Origin: Mesorhizobium loti R88b
GTDB taxonomy: Bacteria; Pseudomonadota; Alphaproteobacteria; Rhizobiales; Rhizobiaceae
NCBI RefSeq assembly: GCF_013170845.1
Contig: NZ_CP033367.1
Coordinates: forward strand, 1,488,001-1,552,000
Direction of reading: 5' to 3'
DNA length: 64,000 bases
Shown here: positions 26,019 through 38,067 of the stretch, one piece after another
How the letters are laid out: each line of letters starts with the position of its first letter
Position numbering within the stretch: position 1 is the stretch's first letter
Notes under the pieces: generated by a model
The model's input: the letters and a program-made list of their open reading frames with translations, nothing else
Database searches by the model: none
Told to the model about the DNA's origin: nothing
Translations under genes and position numbers: made by a program

Positions 26019-27176
26019 ATGAAGACCGGCCTCACCACATCGGTGATCCTGCATACGGCGGTGCTGGCCTTCGGCCTGTTCACGCTGTCGGCGCCGGCCG
26101 CGTTGCCGTCCGCCGACGTGGAGTCGGTGGCGGTCGAGATCGTGCCGACGGAAGCCGTCGCGCAGACACTGCAGGGCGACAAGAAGGCGGTGATGCATGA
26201 AAAGCCGGCGCCGTTGCCGACGCAGCGTCCCGACATCGTGCCGGTTGCGCAGAAAGTTGGCGAAAACAGCGTCGACACCGACAAGCCGATAACCCCGGAG
26301 GCCAAGCCGAAGCCCGTCGACACGACCTCGGCCCCGCCGCCCGCGCCGACCCCGATCGAAAAGCCGAAGCCCGAGGACGTGCCGAAGCCGCAGGAAAAGC
26401 CGAAGCCCATTCCGGCGACGGAAGTGGCGCCGGTGCCGACGCCCAAGGAAGAGGTCAAGCCCGAGCCGGTCAAGCAGACCGAGCCCAAGCCGACACCGGC
26501 CAAGCCGGCACCGACCCCGCCGCCGCAGGACAAGACCGCGGCAATAGACCCGACGCCCGAGGTCAAGCCGGATGCCGTCGCCGAGGCGATAGCCAAGGAC
26601 CCGCCGACCGAAGAGACGCAGCTGCCGAGTTCGGCGCCAGCACCTGAAGCGCGGCCGAAGCCGCAGCCGGCACAGGCCGAAAGCGCCAAGGCGCCGGACC
26701 GCAAGGATGCCGAAAAGCCGGTCAAGGAAGCCTCCTCAAAGCCGAAGTCGAACGACAAGCAGTTCAACGCCGACGAGATCACCGCGCTTCTCGACAAGCA
26801 GAAGCCGTCCGGCGGCGGCGCCAAGCGCTCGACCCAGCAGGCCTCGCTCGGTGGCGACAAGGATCAGGGACAGAAGCTGTCGAAGTCCGAGCAAGGGGCG
26901 CTGGAAGATCAGCTCGGTCATTGCTGGACCCTTCCGGTCGGCCTCGAAGGGTCCGAGGATTTCACTGTGGTCATCCGCTTCAACCTGGACGCATCGGGCA
27001 AGCTGGAAGGCCGCCCGACTGTCGAAAAGTCCAGCGGCAACCCTCAATTCGACGCCAGCGCGGTTCGCGCCGTGCAGAAATGTGACGTTGCCGGATTGCA
27101 GGTTCCCGCGGGGAAGCAGGACATATGGTCTGACGTTCGCGTCAACTTCGATCCAAGAGCGATGCTTGGCCTTTAG
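26019..27176 (+). CDS. tolA: TolA-like envelope-spanning protein
   Basis: 385 residues. One N-terminal membrane helix (about 5-25) is followed by a very long Pro/Lys/Glu-rich stretch (about 60-240, dominated by KPKP- and PKP-type motifs). A C-terminal domain (about 285-385) has a TolA/TonB-like segment (LGHCWTLPVGLEGSEDFTVVIRF). The long rigid region would bridge the periplasm from TolQR to TolB/Pal. Polyproline clusters make it a likely EF-P client. Identity rests mainly on position and layout. Confidence 0.92.
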   Translation: MKTGLTTSVILHTAVLAFGLFTLSAPAALPSADVESVAVEIVPTEAVAQTLQGDKKAVMHEKPAPLPTQRPDIVPVAQKVGENSVDTDKPITPEAKPKPVDTTSAPPPAPTPIEKPKPEDVPKPQEKPKPIPATEVAPVPTPKEEVKPEPVKQTEPKPTPAKPAPTPPPQDKTAAIDPTPEVKPDAVAEAIAKDPPTEETQLPSSAPAPEARPKPQPAQAESAKAPDRKDAEKPVKEASSKPKSNDKQFNADEITALLDKQKPSGGGAKRSTQQASLGGDKDQGQKLSKSEQGALEDQLGHCWTLPVGLEGSEDFTVVIRFNLDASGKLEGRPTVEKSSGNPQFDASAVRAVQKCDVAGLQVPAGKQDIWSDVRVNFDPRAMLGL

Positions 27177-27214
27177 CCTGAGCACCCAAAAATCAGCAAG
27201 AGAAGCGAGAAGAC

Positions 27215-28519
27215 ATGAAATCCATCCTCAAGCCGCTCCTGATGGTCGCCGCAATGGCGATGGGCATAATTTCTGTCGCCACCTTGCCTGCTCGGGCAAC
27301 CCTTGAGCTCAACGTCAACAAAGGCAATGTCGAGCCGATGCCGATCGCCATCCCCGACTTTCAGGGAGAGCTCGGAGCGCAGATATCGGCAATCGTCACA
27401 GCCGATCTGAAACGGTCAGGACTGTTCGCGCCGATCGACAAAGCCGCCTTTGTCGAAAAGATCACGAACCCGGACGCGCCCCCACGCTATGAGGACTGGA
27501 AGGTCATCAACGCGCAGGCACTGGTTACCGGAAGCGTCAGCAAGGAAGCGGATGGCCGCATCCGCGCCCAGTACCGGTTGTGGGACATTTTTGGCAACAC
27601 GCAGTTGGCCGGAGAGCAGTTTTTCGCCAACGACGCCAATCAACGCCGCGTCGCGCACATCATCGCCGATGCGATCTATGAGAAGATCACCGGAGAGAAG
27701 GGCTATTTCGACACGCGTGTCGTGTTCATCGACGAGTCCGGTGCCAAGAATGCGCGCAAGAAGCGGCTCGCCATCATGGACCAGGATGGCGCCAACGTCC
27801 GCTATCTCTCGGACGGCAAGTCGATCGTGCTGACGCCGCGTTTCTCGCCGAACCGGCAGGAAATCACTTACATGTCCTATGAAAGCGGCCAGCCTCGGGT
27901 CTATCTCCTGCAGATCGAGACCGGGCAGCGCGAACTGGTCGGCAATTTCCCGGGGATGACGTTTGCGCCGCGCTTCTCGCCCGACGGCCAGAAGGTGATC
28001 ATGAGCCTGCTGCGCGATGACGGCAATTCCAACATCTTCGCCATGGATCTGCGCAGCCGTTCGACGACGCGGCTGACCAACTCGACAGCCATCGATACCT
28101 CGCCGTCCTATTCGCCCGACGGCAGCAAGGTTGTGTTCACCTCCGACCGCGGCGGCCGCGCGCAGATCTATGTGATGGGCGCCGACGGCTCCGGCCAGAC
28201 CCGCATCTCCTTTGGCGACGGCGTCTATTCAACGCCGGTGTGGTCGCCGCGCGGCGATCTCATCGCCTTCACCAAACAGACCGGCGGCGAATTCCAGATC
28301 GGCGTCATGAAGACCGACGGCTCTGGCGAGCGCATCCTGTCGTCCGGCTTCCAGCAGGAAGGACCGACCTGGGCGCCGAACGGCCGCGTGCTGATGTTCT
28401 TCCGTGACTCCGCCGGCGGACCCAAGCTTGTGTCGGTCGATCTTACTGGCCGCAATGAGCAGCCGATTCCAACCGCGAACTTCGCGTCGGACCCAGCCTG
28501 GTCGCCGCTACTGGAATAG
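27215..28519 (+). CDS. tolB: Tol-Pal periplasmic protein TolB
   Basis: 434 residues. A signal peptide (about 1-28, ending PARA) is followed by the TolB N-domain ([26 protein letters not shown]) and a six-bladed beta-propeller with repeated F/Y-SPDG-K-V motifs. It is a soluble periplasmic partner of Pal and TolA. It follows tolA by 38 bases and ends at an intrinsic terminator at 28546. Confidence 0.97.
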   Translation: MKSILKPLLMVAAMAMGIISVATLPARATLELNVNKGNVEPMPIAIPDFQGELGAQISAIVTADLKRSGLFAPIDKAAFVEKITNPDAPPRYEDWKVINAQALVTGSVSKEADGRIRAQYRLWDIFGNTQLAGEQFFANDANQRRVAHIIADAIYEKITGEKGYFDTRVVFIDESGAKNARKKRLAIMDQDGANVRYLSDGKSIVLTPRFSPNRQEITYMSYESGQPRVYLLQIETGQRELVGNFPGMTFAPRFSPDGQKVIMSLLRDDGNSNIFAMDLRSRSTTRLTNSTAIDTSPSYSPDGSKVVFTSDRGGRAQIYVMGADGSGQTRISFGDGVYSTPVWSPRGDLIAFTKQTGGEFQIGVMKTDGSGERILSSGFQQEGPTWAPNGRVLMFFRDSAGGPKLVSVDLTGRNEQPIPTANFASDPAWSPLLE

Positions 28520-28545
28520 GTTCGGCTGAATTGCCACAGATGCTG

Positions 28546-28571
28546 AAAAGGGGCGGTTTCGGCCCCTTTTC
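28546..28571 (+). terminator. Terminator after tolB
   Basis: AAAAGGGG / CCCCTTTT stem with an extra inner C-G pair. The 3' arm ends in TTTT, 27 bases after the tolB stop. Confidence 0.75.
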
Positions 28572-28778
28572 CATGCATTGGCCGCGTTTTGGCCGCATTT
28601 TCGCCTAGGGTCCGCGCCAACTGTGGCCTCGGATCAAGAGGTTGCGGACGGGCAACCTAAACCAGCCTAAACCTAATATTAACCGTGTTTCTTGAATGCG
28701 GGTTAACCCAAACGTGGTTACTGGGTGATCAACGAAATCACTCGAATACGATCACTCGAAATACGAAGGAGAGGCGGC

Positions 28779-29285
28779 ATGGGCCGTATCGCAGCACTTA
28801 CCAGAAACCCGGTCATGATCGCGCTGGTGGCGATGCTGGCCATCACCGGTTGCGCCTCGAAGAAGACGCCGAACAACGCCGCCGACCTTGGCCTCAACGG
28901 CGCGGGTGCTGCAACGCCCGGCTCGGCGCAGGACTTCACCGTCAACATCGGCGACCGCATCTTCTTTGATACGGACTCAACCTCGATCCGTGCCGACGCG
29001 CAGACGACGCTTTCGCGCCAGGCGCAATGGCTGAACCAGTACAAGCAGTATGCCATTGTCGTCGAAGGTCATGCCGACGAGCGCGGCACGCGCGAATACA
29101 ATCTGGCCCTCGGCGCCCGCCGCGCCGCCGCCACCCGTGACTTCCTGGTTTCCAAGGGCGTTTCGGCAAGCCGCCTGAAGACCATTTCCTACGGCAAGGA
29201 GCGTCCGGTCGCGGTCTGCGACGACATCTCCTGCTGGTCGCAAAACCGCCGCGCGGTCACCACGCTCAGCGGTGCCGGTTCCTGA
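28779..29285 (+). CDS. pal: Peptidoglycan-associated lipoprotein Pal
   Basis: 168 residues from ATG 28779 with an AAGGAGAGG ribosome-binding site. A lipoprotein signal ends in the lipobox AITGC, so Cys25 is lipidated. A C-terminal OmpA-like domain (VEGHADERGTREYNLALGARR) binds peptidoglycan. Anchored in the outer membrane, it is the load-bearing end of the Tol-Pal machine. It has its own 259-base upstream region after the tolB terminator. Confidence 0.97.
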   Translation: MGRIAALTRNPVMIALVAMLAITGCASKKTPNNAADLGLNGAGAATPGSAQDFTVNIGDRIFFDTDSTSIRADAQTTLSRQAQWLNQYKQYAIVVEGHADERGTREYNLALGARRAAATRDFLVSKGVSASRLKTISYGKERPVAVCDDISCWSQNRRAVTTLSGAGS

Positions 29286-29314
29286 TCGGCAAAAATACAA
29301 CACAGCTTTGCGAA

Positions 29315-29338
29315 AGGCGGCCTTCGGGCCGCCTTTTT
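29315..29338 (+). terminator. Terminator after pal
   Basis: AGGCGGCC-TTCG-GGCCGCCT with a stable TTCG loop followed by a T run. Confidence 0.9.
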
Positions 29339-29464
29339 CATATCTGGATGCCCGAAACAAAATTTGGCCGAAGTCTCGGGCCCTGCTATGAGCCGAGGGC
29401 GCTTGGCTGGTCCCACTCTGGTTGGAAGGCGCGCAACAGACCAACGACACACGGCGAGAGGCAC

Positions 29465-30589
29465 ATGCATTTAAGATCGGTTCTGAGCGGCACACTTGCG
29501 CTGCTGCTCCTATCAGGCGTCACCGCCCCGGCCAGCGGCCTGGGAGCAAGCGGGACAGGGCAATCAACCGACAGCGGCTTTTCTTTCCATCTGCCCAGCA
29601 TCGAACTGCCCAAGCTTTTCGGTGAAAAGAAGAAGCCCGATCAGGTTCAGATGGTGCAGTCAGATCCTGCTGCCGTCACCAGCCTGGAAGACCAGCTGCG
29701 GCAGATGAACGGCAAGATCGAGGAACTCAATTTCCAGGTCCTGCAGATGCAGGAGCAGATCCGCAAGCAGCAGGAAGACAACGAGTTCCGCTTCCAGCAG
29801 TTGGAAGGCGGCTCGCAGGGCGGACAGGCACCGGCGGCACCTAAGAAGAAGTCCGACGCAACCACCGACACCAACACCAACATGGCTTCGGCCCCGGCAA
29901 CCCAGGCACCGGCCGATGCCGGTGCCGCGCCCGCCGATGGCACCGCTGCTGCATCCTCTGGGGGCAAGACGGTCGAGGACGTCATTGTCGAATCGCCCGA
30001 TGGCGACCCCGGCAAGGCGATCCCCGGCACGGGAGCGCCGGAAAAGACCTTTGGCTCCATCACCGTCGACAAGAACGGCAATGTGATCGATGCCGACGGC
30101 AACACCCAGGCGGCCGCGCCGGCGCAAGACGCTGCCCCGGCGACCGGCGCACCGGCCAAGGCCAGCAAGTCCGACGGCACGGTGGTCGCGGCGCTGCCCT
30201 CCACCAAAGACCCGGAAGAGCTCTATCGCAATTCCTATCAGTTCATCCTGTCGGGCGACTACAGCACCGCCGAACAGGGTTTTCGCGATCATATTTCTCG
30301 CTTCCCCAAGGATGCGAAGACGGCGGACGCGCATTACTGGCTGGGTGAGTCCCTGCTTGGCCAGCAGAAGTACCGCGATGCGGCCGAGGTCTTCCTCGCC
30401 GCCAGCAAGGACTACCCAAAGGCCAAGAAGGCTCCCGACATGCTCTTGAAGCTCGGCGTGTCGCTGGTCGGCCTCAAGCAGCACGACGTCGCCTGCGCCA
30501 CCTTCAGCGAAGTCAGCAAGCGTTATCCCGACGTTTCCAATGCACTCAAGGAGCGCGTCAAGCAGGAGAAGGCCCTTGCTGCCTGTTGA
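29465..30589 (+). CDS. cpoB: Cell division coordinator CpoB / YbgF
   Basis: 374 residues from ATG 29465 (MHLRSVLSGTLALLLL), a signal peptide. A coiled-coil segment (about 70-110, EDQLRQMNGKIEELNFQVLQ) precedes a low-complexity Ala/Pro/Asp-rich linker and a C-terminal TPR region (EELYRNSYQFILSGDY onwards). CpoB/YbgF links Tol-Pal to septal peptidoglycan synthesis in other bacteria. It ends the cluster; tilS follows after 73 bases. Confidence 0.93.
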   Translation: MHLRSVLSGTLALLLLSGVTAPASGLGASGTGQSTDSGFSFHLPSIELPKLFGEKKKPDQVQMVQSDPAAVTSLEDQLRQMNGKIEELNFQVLQMQEQIRKQQEDNEFRFQQLEGGSQGGQAPAAPKKKSDATTDTNTNMASAPATQAPADAGAAPADGTAAASSGGKTVEDVIVESPDGDPGKAIPGTGAPEKTFGSITVDKNGNVIDADGNTQAAAPAQDAAPATGAPAKASKSDGTVVAALPSTKDPEELYRNSYQFILSGDYSTAEQGFRDHISRFPKDAKTADAHYWLGESLLGQQKYRDAAEVFLAASKDYPKAKKAPDMLLKLGVSLVGLKQHDVACATFSEVSKRYPDVSNALKERVKQEKALAAC

Positions 30590-30662
30590 TTTGGCTGCCT
30601 GTTGATTTTTCCCAGCCATGTCGTAGTCCAAGGCCGGGACCACTTTTGGGCGACATGCGTTG

Positions 30663-32057
30663 ATGCTCGACACCGAGCCTGATCTTTCGACCAACCTTCT
30701 TTTCAGTACGAAGAGCCTTTTTTCGGCTATCGATTTTACCCACGGCGCCGTTGCGGCCGTGTCCGGCGGCAGCGACTCGACTGCCCTGCTTCTCCTTCTC
30801 AAACAGCATCTCGACCGAACCGCGCCGTCCGCGAAACTGCTGGCGGTAACGGTCGACCATGGCTTGCGGCAAGGTTCTGCGGCCGAGGCGCAAGCGGTGG
30901 CGAAGCTATGCGCGGAGCGCGGCATTGCCCACCGCATCCTGGTCTGGTCCGGGCGCAAGCCATCGACGGGTCTGCCAGCAGCGGCGCGAGAAGCACGCTA
31001 CCGGCTGCTGGCCGAGGTGGCACGTGCCGAAGACATCGGCCTGATCGTGACCGGTCATACCGCCGACGACCAGGCCGAGACGGTGCTGATGCGGCAGGCG
31101 CGGGATGATGGCCAGGAGCCTGCAGAAATGGCAGGCCGGGGGCTTGCCGGCATGGCGCCGGCCACACTCTATGACTGGCGCGAGTGGATCGTTCGCCCGC
31201 TTCTTGGCACGCGGCGCTCGGCACTTCGCGACTTCTTGCGGAGCGAACAGGTCGGCTGGGCCGACGATCCGACCAATATCGACGAGGCCTTCGAGCGGCC
31301 GCGCGTGCGCGCCGCGCTTGCCGGCGAAAGTATCGAACATATGGACGATGCGCTGCTGCTCGCCGGCCAGGCCGCCGTGGAGCGCAGGCGGCTTGGCGCC
31401 AATGCCGCCGATCTGATTGATCGCTTCGCCACCCAGCCAATCATCGGCCTCATCCGTCTCGATCCGTGCCTGCTGTCGAGCGACGACGACCGCGCGGCCG
31501 TCTATGCGTTGCGTATTTTGCTGGCCACCGCCGGAGGCGTTGCCTTGCTGCCGGATCATGCCCGCAGCGAGGCACTGTTCGGCCGGCTGAAGGACGGCTT
31601 TCTTTGCGCCACATTGTCGCGGAGCGTGATCGATTTCCGGCGTGCCGGCATCTTCCTGCGCCGCGAAGCGCGGGGTTTGCCGCCGGCTGCCGCAGTCACC
31701 GACAATGCCGTGTGGGATGGCCGCCGCCGCATCACATTGAACGACAGGTCAGATCCATTGTTGATCTCGCCGTTGGGTGCCACAGCGGCAAAGCGGCTGG
31801 CGATTGGTGCGGGAGAAACCCCGCCAAGCCTGATGCGCGCCGCGTTGGCTGCGGAACCAGCATTGCGGCAAGCCCTTGAAAACCCTGGATTGCCGCAGGG
31901 CGAGCCGGGGTCGCCAGGGTTCGCTTCGCGGCCGCTTGTGTCGCCTTTTGCCCGCTTCCTGCCATCCTTCGATCTGGCGCCGGCGCGGGCCGTCGCCGGG
32001 CTGATCGGCGCGTCGCCGCTGCCTCTCCCGCCATGGCGCGGCCATAGTGCCGGTTGA
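30663..32057 (+). CDS. tilS: tRNA(Ile)-lysidine synthase TilS
   Basis: 464 residues from ATG 30663; a TTG three bases earlier is the alternative. The PP-loop motif SGGSDS lies at residues 34-39, then VDHGLRQGS and TGHTADDQAETVLMR, typical of TilS. It modifies the anticodon C34 of tRNA-Ile(CAU) to lysidine so that AUA is read correctly. The synteny tilS-ftsH is usual in many bacteria. Confidence 0.95.
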   Translation: MLDTEPDLSTNLLFSTKSLFSAIDFTHGAVAAVSGGSDSTALLLLLKQHLDRTAPSAKLLAVTVDHGLRQGSAAEAQAVAKLCAERGIAHRILVWSGRKPSTGLPAAAREARYRLLAEVARAEDIGLIVTGHTADDQAETVLMRQARDDGQEPAEMAGRGLAGMAPATLYDWREWIVRPLLGTRRSALRDFLRSEQVGWADDPTNIDEAFERPRVRAALAGESIEHMDDALLLAGQAAVERRRLGANAADLIDRFATQPIIGLIRLDPCLLSSDDDRAAVYALRILLATAGGVALLPDHARSEALFGRLKDGFLCATLSRSVIDFRRAGIFLRREARGLPPAAAVTDNAVWDGRRRITLNDRSDPLLISPLGATAAKRLAIGAGETPPSLMRAALAAEPALRQALENPGLPQGEPGSPGFASRPLVSPFARFLPSFDLAPARAVAGLIGASPLPLPPWRGHSAG

Positions 32058-32094
32058 TGGTTGGTCGAAAGCTTAACCCAGACGTGCTGTTATG

Positions 32095-32126
32095 CTTGGC
32101 AAGGGGAGGCGCTCTCCCTATGTTAG
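32095..32126 (+). promoter_or_regulatory. RpoH-type heat-shock promoter of ftsH
   Basis: CTTG at 32095-32098 and CCTATGTTAG at 32117-32126 match the alphaproteobacterial heat-shock consensus CTTG-N17/18-CYTATNTNNG at every defined base, with an 18-base spacer. The predicted start is about 45-50 bases before the ftsH ATG. Confidence 0.7.
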
Positions 32127-32180
32127 GCCCAAGTTTCCTCTCATGATGCTGTCCGTCCGCGGACGCCAACGGGACAATTG

Positions 32181-34109
<1,929 letters not shown>

Positions 34110-34131
34110 GCAGAACGTTGTTGAGTTCAAG

Positions 34132-34163
34132 AAAACGCCGCGGCTTCTCCGCGGCGTTTTCTT
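34132..34163 (+). terminator. Terminator after ftsH
   Basis: AAAACGCCGCGG / CCGCGGCGTTTT around a CTTCT loop, followed by CTTTT. Confidence 0.92.
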
Positions 34164-34218
34164 TTGTGAAGGCACCGCCGTGGTTCGCCGGGACCAAGGC
34201 CGGCCAATTGTTGAAGTC

Positions 34219-34453
34219 GGCACCGCCCCTCATTGCTCTGCCGGGCGTTCGTCGTTCGAAAAGCCAAGCGGTTGGCTTTTCGCCCGCTTCGCGGACCACT
34301 CCTCAACTCCCCGTATAGTGACGGGGAGAAAGCAGCTTGCCTCAACGTCGGCGCTTTTTGCGGCGCTGGTGATTGGTGAAACTATAGATGACAGCGCCCC
34401 TCTCCCGTCACTATACGGGAAAGGATGCCGGCAGGCAGGTGAGGGGCAGCGCA
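34219..34453. mobile_element. MITE-like non-coding inverted-repeat element (~235 bp)
   Basis: Imperfect terminal inverted repeats pair the left end (34219-34247, CACCGCCCCTCAT...CTGCCGGGC) with the right end (34423-34453, GCCGGCAGG...GAGGGGCAGCGC). Inside, a second inverted pair CCCGTATAGTGACGGG / CCCGTCACTATACGGG sits at 34311-34326 and about 34403-34418. An AAAAGCCAA/TTGGCTTTT hairpin lies near 34258. There is no coding frame, so this fits a non-autonomous miniature element. It fills most of the 427 bases between ftsH and the next gene. Confidence 0.65.
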
Positions 34454-34477
34454 AATGCGTGTAGATCGCGCGGCAAA

Positions 34478-34516
34478 GAAAAAGCCCGCGAACCCTGCGG
34501 CTCGTGGGCCTTTCTT
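34478..34516 (-). terminator. Terminator of the small Cys-repeat protein gene
   Basis: Read on the minus strand, GGCCCACGA pairs with TCGCGGGCT (with wobble), followed by TTTTTC. Confidence 0.7.
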
Positions 34517-34536
34517 TGTTGACCTATTGCTGCCGA

Positions 34537-34989
34537 TCAGGTCTTCAGCCTGGCATTGCACAGGCTGTAATAGCCGCCACCCTTCTGGATCCACTTGAGG
34601 CCGCTCAACGTGCCGGCATCCTTGTTGCTATGGTAGCCTTGGAGGCAGGTCTTCATTCGCGCCTTGGCGGGTTTTTCGGCCTGAAATTCGGCCGCGAGCG
34701 TAGTTGGGAACGTCACGCCAGCCGGCGCTACGGTGGGTGCGGTCACCGCGCTGGCTTCCTTCTTCGGCTGTTGTGTCGCTTCGGCCGTGTTCGCCTCGGC
34801 GCTTCCCGCAGCGGACGTTGCGCATTTATCCTTGCGGAAAGCGTTCCATTCCACTCCATTCAGAGTGCCGCCTTCCTTGGCGGTCCGATAAGCCTCGCCG
34901 CATTCCTTCATCGTCAGTGCGCTTGCAGGGCCGACGCTCCACGCAACCAATGCCGTCCCGGCGAATACCGCCAATTTCAAATTGAGCAT
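34537..34989 (-). CDS. Secreted Cys-repeat protein (one N-type plus one C-type unit)
   Basis: 150 residues with a signal peptide (1-24, ending ASA). Two units follow a pattern C-x3-Y-x3-K-x3-TL-x-G-x2-W. Unit A has Cys30 and Cys56, 26 residues apart. Unit B is C-terminal, with Cys115 and Cys144, 29 apart, and ends WIQKGGGYYSLCNARLKT. An Ala/Pro-rich linker separates them. The paired cysteines suggest one disulfide per unit in the periplasm or outside. It is a clear paralogue of the protein at 35281-36117. The family and function are not recognised. Confidence 0.82.
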   Translation of the reverse strand: MLNLKLAVFAGTALVAWSVGPASALTMKECGEAYRTAKEGGTLNGVEWNAFRKDKCATSAAGSAEANTAEATQQPKKEASAVTAPTVAPAGVTFPTTLAAEFQAEKPAKARMKTCLQGYHSNKDAGTLSGLKWIQKGGGYYSLCNARLKT

Positions 34990-35280
34990 AAGATCCTCCT
35001 GGTTGATTACAAGCTAATGTCTTTTTGTATACTGTTTGTTCCTGATATGTTCAATAGGAATTTTTTGGGCTGCTGTCAAACCTGACGGTTGGCGGTGTGG
35101 GCAAATTGATGATGCCGACAGCTCCCGCGATATGCAGAGGCTGACAAGGCCGTAGGCGTGGTCGCGCGCAACAAAAGGCCCGCGATGCGGATGCATCGCG
35201 GGCCTTTGGATTTTCCGTCTACTTCAATTCGATCTCAACCGGCTCGTGCCTGATCGATCTCGGAGACTACCATGCGTGGC
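34990..35280. other. 291-base intergenic region
   Basis: Between the two Cys-repeat genes. It contains the promoter side of the small gene (A/T-rich, with TTGTATACTG near 35025) and the strong hairpin at 35174-35207. No further gene is seen. Confidence 0.6.
35174..35207 (-). terminator. Terminator of the large Cys-repeat protein gene
   Basis: A perfect 15-base stem, AAAGGCCCGCGATGC / GCATCGCGGGCCTTT, followed on the minus strand by TTGTTG. It lies ~74 bases after the gene's stop. Confidence 0.8.
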
Positions 35281-36117
35281 TCAGCCCTTCAGCTTGGCAT
35301 TGCACAGGCTGTAGTAGCCGCCGCCCTTCTGGATCCACTTCAGGCCGCCGAGCGCGTTGGCGTCCTTGAGGACATAATACTGGTCGAGGCAGGTGTGCAT
35401 GCGGCCCTTTCCGGGGGTCTCGCTGGCATATTTGGCCGTGATCGCGGACGGGAAGGTGACGCCCTTGGGCGCAACCGTCGTCGGCTTCGGCGGCTCCTTG
35501 GTGTAGTTGGCTTCGCTCGGAGCCGGTACGCTGTCGTCATCGGCGGCGGCGGCGCCGCACTCGGCCTTGCGGAAGTCGTTCCACTTCTGGCCCTTCAGCG
35601 TATTGGCTGTCTTGGCGGCCTGATACTTGGTGCTGCATTCGGCCATGGACAGGCCCTTGCCGGCGGCGGCGGGAGCCGCGGCGGCCTTGGTGGTCGCCGG
35701 CTTGGTGGTGTCGGCGGCAGCGGATGCGCCTGCACCGCATTCGGCCTTGCGGAAGTCGTTCCACTTCTGGCCGTTCAGCGTGCCGGCGGCCTTCGCCGCC
35801 TGATACTTGGCACTGCATTCCTTGGACGTCAGGCCCTTGGCCGTGCTGTCAGCCGCAGCGGCGGCCTTGGTCGTCTTGGCCGGCTTGGTCTCGGCAGCCT
35901 TGGTTGCGGCCGGCTTGGTGGTGTCCGTGGCGGCGGCGTCGGTACCGCACTGCGCCTTGCGGAACTGGTTCCAGGTTGCCCCGGCAAGTGTCCCGGCATC
36001 CTTGGCGGCGTTATACTTCGTGCTGCATTCGGCCATCGTCAACGCGTTGGCTGGCGCAGCCAGGAACAACGTCGCTACGGCAAGGCCGGTCAGAGTGGCA
36101 AGTCGGTGGATGAGCAT
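35281..36117 (-). CDS. Secreted Cys-repeat protein (three N-type plus one C-type unit)
   Basis: 278 residues with a signal peptide (1-25, ending ANA). Three near-identical units have cysteine pairs at 31/57, 101/127 and 161/187, each exactly 26 apart, on the pattern E-C-S-x-KY-x-AAK-x-A-x-TL-x-G-x2-WN-x-FRKA-x-CG. A fourth, diverged C-terminal unit has Cys243/Cys272 and the WIQKGGGYYSLCNA ending shared with its paralogue. Ala/Lys/Thr-rich linkers join them. It is probably envelope-located or secreted, with one disulfide per unit. There are no enzyme motifs. The repeat number differs between paralogues, implying internal duplication. Confidence 0.85.
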   Translation of the reverse strand: MLIHRLATLTGLAVATLFLAAPANALTMAECSTKYNAAKDAGTLAGATWNQFRKAQCGTDAAATDTTKPAATKAAETKPAKTTKAAAAADSTAKGLTSKECSAKYQAAKAAGTLNGQKWNDFRKAECGAGASAAADTTKPATTKAAAAPAAAGKGLSMAECSTKYQAAKTANTLKGQKWNDFRKAECGAAAADDDSVPAPSEANYTKEPPKPTTVAPKGVTFPSAITAKYASETPGKGRMHTCLDQYYVLKDANALGGLKWIQKGGGYYSLCNAKLKG

Positions 36118-36485
36118 AGCGTTTCTCCGTTGCTGCAGCCCATTATACGTCCCGCCGAATCAATAACGCTCAACGGTCGGTTGCGCCAGATGCTAAGTGA
36201 GGTATATATCGCCGGAAGCCGGTTTCTCCCGATAAGGTGATGAAATCATTGCCCCTTACCGGGTTAAAACCAAGATTTTCCACGTGCAGCTGCACCGAAT
36301 AGCTCGCAAAACTGGTATATTCAGCGCCACAATGTCGTCATGATAGGCTGCGGCCTTGCTGTGTGCAGTGCACAACAATGATTTTCTAATGATTGGTAAC
36401 ATATAATCACACAATGTGATCATGACGAGCCGGCTAATTGTGGCATGACGTGCGCCGGACGGAACCCTTGAGGACTCTGACTAGC
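36118..36485. other. 368-base intergenic region upstream of glmM
   Basis: This lies between the divergent Cys-repeat gene and glmM and is more A/T-rich than its surroundings. It contains the palindrome at 36406-36420 and a small GTGC-AGT-GCAC hairpin near 36363-36373. No reading frame is convincing. Confidence 0.6.
36406..36420. promoter_or_regulatory. Palindrome upstream of glmM
   Basis: Perfect 6-3-6 inverted repeat ATCACA-CAA-TGTGAT, 65 bases before the glmM ATG. The arms are the CRP/FNR half-site in inverted order with short spacing, so it is not a standard CRP site. The regulator is unknown. Confidence 0.35.
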
Positions 36486-37838
<1,353 letters not shown>

Positions 37839-37873
37839 TCCCGGCGCGCCCGCAGGCCGCTCTGGTCGCAACC

Positions 37874-37900
37874 AAGCCCGCCCTTCTGGTGGGCTTTTTT
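37874..37900 (+). terminator. Terminator after glmM
   Basis: AAGCCCGCC / GGTGGGCTT (one G-T pair) around CTTCT, followed by a T run. Confidence 0.9.
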
Positions 37901-37969
37901 GTTGGCCGCAGACCCGGTCCCTGGTTGGCGATCCTTCGAATTTTAGCGAATCGTGGTTAAGCAACAGGG

Positions 37970-37984
37970 TTAAACGCCTTTTAA
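37970..37984 (+). promoter_or_regulatory. CtrA-type box upstream of the first outer-membrane barrel gene
   Basis: Exact TTAA-ACGCCTT-TTAA, 84 bases before the ATG, preceded by another GGTTAAG at 37955. Confidence 0.6.
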
Positions 37985-38067
37985 CTTTTCCAATTCATTA
38001 TCCACCCTTGAAAGCCAATCTCATTCGGACGCAACCGCTGTTCCGAGGGTTCCTAGGGGTGACAAGC

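Noticed and set aside
34219..34453. A CRISPR array.
   Set aside because: The repeats are inverted and few; there are no direct repeats with unique spacers and no cas genes.
36406..36420. A CRP binding site upstream of glmM.
   Set aside because: The arms are in the wrong order with a 3-base spacer (ATCACA-CAA-TGTGAT instead of TGTGA-N6-TCACA). Reported only as a palindrome.
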